Shown: positions 6,612 to 13,300 of the stretch, piece by piece | How positions within the stretch are numbered: position 1 is the first letter of the stretch | How the letters are laid out: every line of letters starts with the position of its first letter | Source: Anaerolineae bacterium | Lineage (GTDB): Bacteria; Chloroflexota; Anaerolineae; B4-G1 | Reading direction: 5' to 3' | NCBI GenBank assembly: GCA_027079895.1 | Contig: JALWUZ010000636.1 | Coordinates: 1-13,300, forward strand | Length of the DNA stretch: 13,300 bases | Translations under genes and position numbers: made by a program | Notes under the pieces: model-generated | Told to the model about the DNA's origin: nothing | What the model saw: only the letters and a program-made list of their open reading frames with translations | The model's database searches: none

Positions 6612-7621
6612 ATGTCTGCCTACGAAGCACAGTCCTCATCCGAGCACCTACTAGAAGTCAAAAACCTGACTACCCGATTCTACACCGAGGACGGAGTCGT
6701 CTACGCCGTCAACGGCATTTCATACACGATGGACGAGGGCGACACGCTCGGAGTAGTGGGCGAAAGTGGGTGCGGCAAGAGCGTTCACGCGCTCTCTATG
6801 ATGCGCCTGATCCCCATCCCCCCCGGCAAGATCGAGGCCGGAGAAGTGCTCCTGCGCGGGCGTGACCTGCTCAAATTGAGTGAGGAGGAAATGCGCCACG
6901 TGCGTGGGGCGCAACTCGCGATGATCTTCCAGGACCCGATGACCTCCCTCAACCCCGTGCTGACCGTCGGCTTTCAGATTATGGAGGCCCTCAAACTGCA
7001 CCAGGGGATGAGCGACCACGAGGCGCGGGCCCGTGCTACGGAACTGTTGGAAATGGTCGGCATACCGGAGGCCTCCCTCCGGCTGGACGACTATCCCCAC
7101 CAGTTCTCCGGCGGCATGCGGCAGCGGGCGATGATCGCGATGGGCCTGTCCTGCAACCCGATGATCCTCATCGCCGACGAACCGACGACGGCGTTGGACG
7201 TGACCATCCAGGCCCAGATTATGGACCTGGTCAAGCGGTTGCGGGACAAACTGGGGATGGCGATCATCTGGATTACCCACGACCTGGGCGTCGTCGCCGG
7301 TCTGGCGCAACGGGTCAACGTGATGTACGCCGGGAGCCTCATCGAGACCGGCCCGGTGAAAGAGATCTACGGCAACCCGCACCATCCCTACACCGCCGGC
7401 CTGTTGGGCTCCCTGCCGCGCCCCGATGACCCGCCGGGCACCAAATTGTTCTCCATCAAAGGAGAACCGCCGGACCTGTTGGGGTTGCCGAAAGGGTGCC
7501 CCTTCGCCCCCCGTTGCACATACGCGGTCGAGCGATGCTTCCACGAAGCGCCGACCTTGGAGCCAACCGAGCCGGGACATCTGGTGGCATGCTGGGAAAA
7601 AGAGAGGGTGGAGAAGATACA

Positions 7622-7625
<4 letters not shown>
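6612..7625 (+). CDS. oppD: Oligopeptide/dipeptide ABC transporter ATPase, OppD/DppD type
   Basis: The 337-residue cytoplasmic ATPase powers peptide import with OppF. Visible elements are Walker A GESGCGKS (50-57), the Q-loop at IFQDPMTSLNP (105-115), the ABC signature FSGGMRQR (165-172), Walker B LIADEP (186-191) and the switch His in ITHD (H223). The C-terminal oligopeptide-transporter domain has HPYTAGLLGSLPRPD (258-272) and cysteines 296, 302, 309 and 327 in the spacing that holds an iron-sulphur cluster in DppD-type proteins. AAGGAG (6602-6607) precedes the ATG. It is the first gene of the operon and overlaps the next by four bases (ATGA). Peptide, nickel and some sugar importers share this family, so the substrate is not fixed by this protein. 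Confidence 0.95.
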
Positions 7626-8638
<1,013 letters not shown>

Positions 8639-8785
8639 CACTTCGTCCTGGCGTGACATGCAAGCCGGGTGAACACCGTGTCTCGACGGGGGCGATTCCC
8701 CTGCCAATATGAAAGGAGGTGATGTGGAGTAGAAAAGTGTCTGAAAATTGGGTAGTGTGTGTCTAGTCATTGCAAGGAGGAGAAC
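8639..8785 (+). promoter_or_regulatory. Leader-like intergenic region with extreme Shine-Dalgarno match
   Basis: This is the first part of the 299-bp gap between oppF and the binding-protein gene. GAAAGGAGGTGAT (8711-8723) matches the full complement of the usual 16S rRNA 3' end over 13 bases, yet no normal gene follows. Possible micro-ORFs are ATG 8709-8732 (7 codons, overlapping the SD) and ATG 8722-8766 (14 codons, too close to the SD). A weak promoter-like pair in the local style, TCGACG (8683-8688) and CAATAT (8705-8710) with a 16-nt spacer and TGC, could give the binding-protein gene an internal start. GGGG (8689-8692) and CCCC (8698-8701) can form a small stem. I see no terminator here. 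Confidence 0.45.
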
Positions 8786-8866
8786 ATGCTCACCAAGAAA
8801 TGGCTGCTCTTGCTCACCCTTCTGGCGCTCGCCAGCATTGTGCTGACTTCTTGCGCCGCCATGTAG
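8786..8866 (+). CDS. 26-codon ORF encoding a lone lipoprotein signal peptide
   Basis: The ORF starts with ATG at 8786 after AAGGAGGAG (8774-8782), an excellent ribosome site, and stops at TAG 8864-8866. The peptide begins MLTKKWLLLL, continues through TLLALASIV, and ends in the lipobox LTSC followed by Ala-Ala-Met. This is a complete type II (lipoprotein) signal peptide with the Cys at residue 23 and almost nothing after it. It aligns without gaps to the first 24 residues of the binding lipoprotein 72 bp downstream, whose Cys is also residue 23, and the ribosome sites are alike. It may be the remnant of a duplicated binding-protein gene, a leader peptide affecting translation of the lipoprotein, or the precursor of a small exported peptide. 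Translation is likely; function is unknown. Confidence 0.55.
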   Translation: MLTKKWLLLLTLLALASIVLTSCAAM

Positions 8867-8888
8867 GGTCGGCAGGGCAATCCCGGTA

Positions 8889-8903
8889 GAGGTCATAGAC
8901 CTC
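8889..8903 (+). other. Small perfect palindrome before the lipoprotein gene
   Basis: GAGGTC and GACCTC form a 6-bp perfect stem around ATA, 17 nt before the ribosome site of the binding-protein gene (8921-8928). It could be an RNA hairpin in the leader or an operator half-site pair. Six base pairs is short, and chance is not excluded. Confidence 0.3.
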
Positions 8904-8937
8904 AAACTCAGTTTCAACATAGGAGGAGAAAAGTAAA

Positions 8938-10968
8938 ATGTTAAACAAGAAAGTGTTCGTCCTGCTCGCCATTCTGACGATTGGCAGCACCATTTTGGCG
9001 TCCTGCGCGCAGCCGACGCCGGAGGTCGTCACCGTTGAGGTAACCCGTGAGGTCGAGGTGCAGGGTGAGACCAAGACCGAGACCGTCGTCGTCACCGCCA
9101 CCCCCACGCCCGAAAAGCCGGTGGAGTTCAAGTCCGAGGACCCGAACACCCTCTACAACATCACCGGCGCGGGCGACACGGACACCCTCGACCCGGCGTG
9201 GAACTACGAGAGCGCGGGTGATGCCATCATCCTCAACATCTACGACCAGTTGGTCACTTACGATGGGCCTAACGCGACCCAGTTCGTGCCTTCTCTGGCC
9301 GAGAGTTGGGAGATCTCCGACGATGGCATGACCTACACCTTCCACATTCGGAAGGGCGTCAAGTTCCACAACGGCGCGGACCTGACCCCCGAAGACGTGG
9401 CCTACTCCTTCCAGCGGGCCGTCCTCCAGGGCGGTGGCTGGTCCCCGATGTGGCTCTACACCGAGGCTCTCTTCGGCACCGGCATCTACGACATCGCCGA
9501 GTTGGTTGACGAGACCGGTGCGCTGGACGACGACCCGGAGGGCCTCCAGGCCGCCGACCCCGATAAACTGATGGCGGCCTGCGAAGCGGTGACCAACGCC
9601 TTCGTCGCCGACGAGGACAACTGGACCGTCACTATGCACCTGAGCCAGCCGTGGGGCCCGTGGATCGCCACCATCGCTCAGTCCTGGGGCTCCATCCTGG
9701 ACAAGGATTGGGCCATCGAGAACGGGACCTGGGATGGTGACTGCGCCACCTGGCAGAACTACTACGGCGTCACCTCCGAGACCACCCCGCTGCGGGACAA
9801 GACCAACGGCACCGGCCCGTACATGCTCGACCACTGGACCCCCGGCGAGGAGACCGTCCTGGTCGCCAACCCGAACTACTGGCGTGTCGAGCAGAACGTG
9901 CCCGTGTTCGAGGGCGGCCCGACCGGCCCCTCGATCGAGCGCGTGGTCATCAAACTGGTGGGCGAGTGGGGCACCCGCTTCGCCATGCTCCAGGCCGGCG
10001 ATGCGGACTTCACCTACGTGCCGCGTCAGAACGTGAGCCAGGTTGACCCGATGGTCGGCGAACTGTGCGAGTGGAACGCCGACACCAACGACTTCGACTG
10101 CGGCCCGACCGACGACCCGACCCAGCCGCTGCGCCTCTTCAAGGGCATGCCCACCGTGGTGCGCACCGACGCCTTCTTCAACTTCAACATCAACGTCGAG
10201 GGCGGCAACCCCTACGTCGGCAGTGGCGAGTTGGACGGCAACGGCATCCCGCCGGACTTCTTCTCCGACATCCATGTCCGCCGGGCGTTCAACTACTGCT
10301 TCGACTGGGACGCCTTCATCGCGGACGCGCTGAACGGCGAGGGCGTGCAGAACGTCGGCTACCTGATCCCCGGCATGCTGGGCTATGACCCGAGCCTGCC
10401 GCACTACACCTACGACCCCGACAAGTGCGCCGAGGAGATCGCTCAGGCGTGGGACGGCAAGGTTGGTGAGGTCGGCTTCCGCTTCCAGATCGGCTACAAC
10501 ACCGGCAACGTCACCCGCCAGACCGTCGCCCAGATCTTGCAGGCCAACTTCGCCGACATTGACCCCAAGTACAACATCGAGATCATCGGCCTGCCGTGGC
10601 CCAGTTTCCTGGCCGCCATCCGTGGCAAGCGGCTCCCCATCTTCATCAGCGGCTGGATGGAGGACATCCACGACCCGCACAACTGGGCGCAGCCCTTCCT
10701 GGTCGGCACTTACGCCTCCCGTCAGGGCATGCCCGACGACATGCATGAGGAGTTCCAGAAGTTGGTGAGCGCGGGCGTCGCCGCCAGTGACCCCGCCGAG
10801 CGGGCCGAGATCTACAAGCAGGCCACGCAACTGGACTACGAGTACGCGCCGGCCATCCGCCTGGCGGTCGCCACCGGGCGGCACTACGAGCAGCGTTGGA
10901 TGCACGGCTACTACTACAACCCCATCTACGGTGGTGATTCCAACTACATGCGCTTCTCCAAGGAGTAA
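8938..10968 (+). CDS. oppA: Peptide-type ABC transporter substrate-binding lipoprotein (SBP family 5)
   Basis: The 676-residue product is the extracellular receptor of the importer. Residues 1-22 are a lipoprotein signal peptide ending in lipobox LASC, so Cys23 would be lipidated and anchor the protein. Residues 24-62 are a low-complexity Val/Glu/Thr linker, VTVEVTREVEV (31-41) and VVVTATPTPEKP (50-61). The family 5 domain follows, with the hallmark PSLAESWEISDDGMTYTFHI (118-137), then KGVKFHNGADLTPEDVAYSF (139-158), GTGPYMLDHW, and near the C-terminus GWMEDIHDPHNWAQPFL. It is longer than the usual 500-600 residues, because of the linker and an insertion around 175-225. AGGAGGAG (8921-8928) is a strong ribosome site, and codon use is tightly biased to C/G-ending codons, as expected of an abundant protein. 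The substrate could be peptide or another solute. Confidence 0.93.
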   Translation: MLNKKVFVLLAILTIGSTILASCAQPTPEVVTVEVTREVEVQGETKTETVVVTATPTPEKPVEFKSEDPNTLYNITGAGDTDTLDPAWNYESAGDAIILNIYDQLVTYDGPNATQFVPSLAESWEISDDGMTYTFHIRKGVKFHNGADLTPEDVAYSFQRAVLQGGGWSPMWLYTEALFGTGIYDIAELVDETGALDDDPEGLQAADPDKLMAACEAVTNAFVADEDNWTVTMHLSQPWGPWIATIAQSWGSILDKDWAIENGTWDGDCATWQNYYGVTSETTPLRDKTNGTGPYMLDHWTPGEETVLVANPNYWRVEQNVPVFEGGPTGPSIERVVIKLVGEWGTRFAMLQAGDADFTYVPRQNVSQVDPMVGELCEWNADTNDFDCGPTDDPTQPLRLFKGMPTVVRTDAFFNFNINVEGGNPYVGSGELDGNGIPPDFFSDIHVRRAFNYCFDWDAFIADALNGEGVQNVGYLIPGMLGYDPSLPHYTYDPDKCAEEIAQAWDGKVGEVGFRFQIGYNTGNVTRQTVAQILQANFADIDPKYNIEIIGLPWPSFLAAIRGKRLPIFISGWMEDIHDPHNWAQPFLVGTYASRQGMPDDMHEEFQKLVSAGVAASDPAERAEIYKQATQLDYEYAPAIRLAVATGRHYEQRWMHGYYYNPIYGGDSNYMRFSKE

Positions 10969-10984
10969 CGCTGGCGCTCTGTAA

Positions 10985-11030
10985 GCAAGAGGGAGCCTCG
11001 CGCTCCCTCTTGCTCCCTTCTTTGGGAGGA
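10985..11030 (+). promoter_or_regulatory. Intergenic stem-loop between oppA and oppB
   Basis: A perfect 12-bp stem (10985-10996 with 11002-11013) closes a 5-nt loop and is followed by TCCCTTCTTT. It could end part of the transcripts or protect the 3' end of the oppA message, giving more receptor than permease. Directly after it, CTCCC (11013-11017) can pair with GGGAG (11024-11028), which is the ribosome site of oppB (GGGAGGA, 11024-11030). The last base of the first stem is shared with the second, so the two structures slightly compete. Confidence 0.75.
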
Positions 11031-11034
11031 TGCA

Positions 11035-12099
11035 ATGGTCAATTATGTCATTCGCCGTTTGTTGCTGGTTCCGCTGATCCTGTTTGGTGTTACCGTCCTC
11101 ATCTTCGGTATGTTGCAGTTCCTTACCCCGGTGGAGCGGTCCGCGCTCTACGTGCGCGACATCCCCAAGAATGAGCGGGCGTTGGAGGGGGTGATCAAGC
11201 AGTACGGGCTCGACCAGCCGATTCCCGTCCAGTACTGGAAGTGGTTGGTCGGCACGCGCGACCCCCACACCGGCGAAATTCGGGGGGGCATCCTGCGCGG
11301 TGACTTCGGCTACTCACGCACCGCTTCCGAGCCGGTGGCCGACCTAATCAAGCGTCGTTTCCCGGCCACGTTGGAGTTGGCTTTGTGGGCCGTGCTTCCG
11401 GTGGTCAGCGGCGGAGTCATCTTGGGAGTGATCGCAGCCGTGAACCACAACAAACCGATTGACCACATCGCCCGCATCTTCGCCATCGTCGGTTGGTCGT
11501 TCCCCGATTTCGTCTTCGGCCTGTTGGTGCTGATGTTCTTCTACGCCGACTTGAAGTGGTTGCCGCCGGGGAGGGTATCAGACTGGGCCAATCAGGTCAT
11601 CATGTCCCCGGAGTTCCACAACTACACCAAGTTGATCACCCTGGACGCGCTGCTCAACCTGCGGCTGGATATCTTCTGGGACGCGGTGCGACACCTGATT
11701 CTGCCGGTCGTCACCCTTTCCTATCTGTGGTGGGCGTTGCAGATGCGCGTGACCCGCTCCTCGATGTTGGAGACGCTGCGGCAGGACTACATCACCACCG
11801 CCCGCTCGAAGGGCCTCGCCGAGAAGGTGGTCATCATGCGGCACGCCCTCCCCAACGCGCTGATGCCGGTCGTCACCCTGGGCGGCTCGACGGTGGTAGG
11901 GCTGTTGGGAGGTGTAGTTATCGTCGAAACGGTGTTCGACTATCACGGGATGGGGCTGGCCTTCGCCGCCGCCGCCGTCCAGTTGGATGTGATCACCGTC
12001 TTGGCCTTCACCCTGCTCAACAGCCTGATTATGGTCGTGGCTTACGTGATTGTGGACGTCCTCTATGCGTACATTGACCCGCGTGTGCGCCTGGACTAA
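11035..12099 (+). CDS. oppB: Peptide-type ABC transporter permease, OppB/DppB type
   Basis: The 354-residue inner-membrane protein has the OppB layout. The N-terminal segment NYVIRRLLLVPLILFGVTVL (3-22) is followed by a long external loop to about 110, with the family motif GDFGYSRTASEPV (89-101). Then come five further membrane segments, near 114-136, 147-170, 222-240, 281-301 and 319-343. The EAA-type loop that contacts the ATPases is DYITTARSKGLAEKVVIMRHALPNALMP (251-278). It ends with the typical DVLYAYIDPRVRLD. The ATG at 11035 has GGGAGGA four bases upstream. With OppC it forms the substrate channel. Confidence 0.95.
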   Translation: MVNYVIRRLLLVPLILFGVTVLIFGMLQFLTPVERSALYVRDIPKNERALEGVIKQYGLDQPIPVQYWKWLVGTRDPHTGEIRGGILRGDFGYSRTASEPVADLIKRRFPATLELALWAVLPVVSGGVILGVIAAVNHNKPIDHIARIFAIVGWSFPDFVFGLLVLMFFYADLKWLPPGRVSDWANQVIMSPEFHNYTKLITLDALLNLRLDIFWDAVRHLILPVVTLSYLWWALQMRVTRSSMLETLRQDYITTARSKGLAEKVVIMRHALPNALMPVVTLGGSTVVGLLGGVVIVETVFDYHGMGLAFAAAAVQLDVITVLAFTLLNSLIMVVAYVIVDVLYAYIDPRVRLD

Positions 12100-12116
12100 T
12101 CTCAGGAGACAGGAGT

Positions 12117-13142
12117 ATGGCGAAAAACAATACGCAACAAGAAGAACTGCTCGGTCGCAAGCCCCCCGGCTGGTTGGAGCGACAGTTGGGGACCGAAGCC
12201 TATCGCGCCCTGCGGGGGATGGCTACCAACCCGATTTCCGTCATCGGCACGCTGTTGCTGGCCATTTTCCTGTTCGTGGCGATCGCGGCTCCCGTCCTGG
12301 CTCCTCCTGCTCACACCAACGACCCTTACCAAATCCCTCGTGACGGGTACGGGCAGGTTCCCAAGCCCCCCGGCACCGAGTGGCGCACCCGCCAGCCCCC
12401 GCTGCCCTTTTGGTGGAAGGCCGTCACCGGCAAGGACAACTGGATTCACATCATGGGCACGGCCAGCGGCCAATGGGACATCTACTACGGCGTCGTTTGG
12501 GGGACGCGGACGGCGTTGCGGGTCGGCCTGGTAATCACGATCATCACCGCCATCGTGGGGATCATCGTCGGGTCGGTGTCGGCCTACTACGGCGGCACGG
12601 TGGACATCGTGCTGATGCGAATCGTCGAGGTCTTCATCGCCTTCCCCTTCCTGCCGGCGGCGATGACCCTCTCCGCCGTCCTGACGCCGATCATCGGACG
12701 TGGCCTCTTCCCGCCGATGATCGCCATCATCGTCTTCGGCTGGACCGGCGTGGCGCGGCTGCTCCGCAGCGACGTTCTGTCGGTGCGCGAGCGGGAGTAT
12801 GTCCTGGCGGCCAAAGTGATCGGCGTGAGCGACGCCCGGATTATGTTCCGTCACATCCTCCCCAACGCCATTTTCCCCACGTTGGTGTGGGCCTCGATGC
12901 GAATCGGCAGCCTGGTCATCACCTTCGCCGCCCTCAGCTTCCTGGGCATCGGCGCGGAGGTGGGGTACGCCGACTGGGGGCAGTTGCTCTCCTTCGCCCG
13001 CGACTGGATGACTCAGTTGGGCGAGTATTGGTACATCGTCACCTTCCCCGGCACGATCTTGGTGCTGTTCGTGCTGGCGTGGAACCTGGTCGGCGACGCG
13101 CTGCGGGATGTGCTCGACCCGCGCTTGCAGGGTTCGCGGTAG
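12117..13142 (+). CDS. oppC: Peptide-type ABC transporter permease, OppC/DppC type
   Basis: The 341-residue product is the partner permease. An N-terminal cytoplasmic stretch leads to a first membrane segment at 41-62, NPISVIGTLLLAIFLFVAI (38-56), typical of OppC. A periplasmic loop at about 63-125 is longer than usual and Pro/Trp-rich. Five more segments lie near 133-158, 165-185, 198-214, 262-280 and 307-327. The EAA-type loop is YVLAAKVIGVSDARIMFRHILPN (228-250), and the C-terminus is GDALRDVLDPRLQ. AGGAG (12104-12108) sits eight bases before the ATG; a second AGGAG is adjacent to it. The gene starts 17 bp after oppB and is last in the operon. Confidence 0.95.
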   Translation: MAKNNTQQEELLGRKPPGWLERQLGTEAYRALRGMATNPISVIGTLLLAIFLFVAIAAPVLAPPAHTNDPYQIPRDGYGQVPKPPGTEWRTRQPPLPFWWKAVTGKDNWIHIMGTASGQWDIYYGVVWGTRTALRVGLVITIITAIVGIIVGSVSAYYGGTVDIVLMRIVEVFIAFPFLPAAMTLSAVLTPIIGRGLFPPMIAIIVFGWTGVARLLRSDVLSVREREYVLAAKVIGVSDARIMFRHILPNAIFPTLVWASMRIGSLVITFAALSFLGIGAEVGYADWGQLLSFARDWMTQLGEYWYIVTFPGTILVLFVLAWNLVGDALRDVLDPRLQGSR

Positions 13143-13166
13143 TTCTGGACTATCCTCCCAAATGTG

Positions 13167-13199
13167 AAGCCGGGCCCCGTTGTGGGGCCCGGCTTTTTT
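13167..13199 (+). terminator. Strong intrinsic terminator of the transporter operon
   Basis: A perfect 12-bp GC-rich stem (13167-13178 with 13184-13195, loop GTTGT) runs into a six-T tract at 13194-13199, whose first two bases close the stem. It lies 25 bp after the oppC stop. On the opposite strand no T-run follows, so it is directional. Its arm shares the 12-mer AGCCGGGCCCCG with the inverted repeat at 1-76. Confidence 0.95.
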
Positions 13200-13214
13200 G
13201 CTGACTGCCTGTAT

Positions 13215-13300
13215 TCAACTCACCGCCCGCAGCACATCCTCGGCGATCAGGCAGCCGCCGGTGGGGAAGAGCCGCGCAACCTGGGGGACGAAGGGGGGGC
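13215..13300 (-). CDS. C-terminal end of an unrecognised protein (partial)
   Basis: On the minus strand a frame enters at the window edge and stops at TGA (13217-13215), giving 27 residues that read PPFVPQVARLFPTGGCLIAEDVL and end RAVS. The composition looks like genuine protein, and the placement, convergent with the transporter operon and just beyond its terminator, is what is expected of a gene end. The product cannot be identified from this fragment. Confidence 0.45.
   Translation of the reverse strand, partial: PPFVPQVARLFPTGGCLIAEDVLRAVS

Noticed and set aside
8709..8732. Seven-codon ORF overlapping the strong Shine-Dalgarno match
   Set aside because: The Shine-Dalgarno lies inside the ORF rather than before it, so translation from this ATG is not supported.
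8941..11268. Minus-strand open frame of 775 codons opposite oppA
   Set aside because: It mirrors the strongly biased codon use of the binding-protein gene. The translation is Val/Asp/Gly-rich low-complexity with no motif.

Overview
The window is GC-rich bacterial chromosome that most resembles Chloroflexota (Anaerolineae-like). Three things suggest this: the substrate-binding lipoprotein has a Val/Glu/Thr-rich linker after its lipobox Cys, a common style in that phylum; a YceD/DUF177 protein lies directly before a primary sigma factor; and the DUF2142-like membrane glycosyltransferase is of a type frequent there. No 16S gene is present, so the taxonomic call is an inference.

Layout. The window opens with a perfect 27-bp inverted repeat (1-76). 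A minus-strand unit follows: tRNA-Arg(CCG), then a polytopic GT-C/DUF2142-like membrane protein. Divergently, a near-perfect promoter drives a DUF177 protein and the housekeeping sigma factor (RpoD/SigA). tRNA-Glu(UUC) comes next, with its own promoter and a hairpin terminator, then a GT4 glycosyltransferase, then trmD with its own promoter. An ECF sigma factor overlaps a small uncharacterised gene by 14 nt.

The second half is a complete oligopeptide/dipeptide-type ABC importer in the order ATPase D, ATPase F, binding lipoprotein A, permease B, permease C. It starts at a promoter at 6529-6556 and ends at a strong terminator at 13167-13199. The last 86 bases hold the C-terminus of an unrecognised minus-strand protein.

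How the genes work together. The importer genes form one transport machine. The lipoprotein captures peptide (or another small solute) outside the membrane, B and C form the channel, and D and F hydrolyse ATP. Two non-coding intervals inside this operon look regulatory. The first is the 299-bp gap between oppF and the lipoprotein gene. It holds a 13-base perfect anti-Shine-Dalgarno match and a 26-codon ORF with a strong ribosome site that encodes only a lipoprotein signal peptide. The second, between the lipoprotein gene and permease B, carries a 12-bp perfect stem-loop and a second small hairpin over the permease ribosome site.

The signal-peptide-only ORF is the most unusual thing in the window. 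It could be the remnant of a duplicated binding-protein gene, a leader peptide, or, more speculatively, the source of a short secreted hydrophobic peptide. The promoters I can see share one architecture: a TTGACA-like -35, a 16-17 nt spacer, and usually a TGn extended -10. The rest of the window is ordinary core-genome content.
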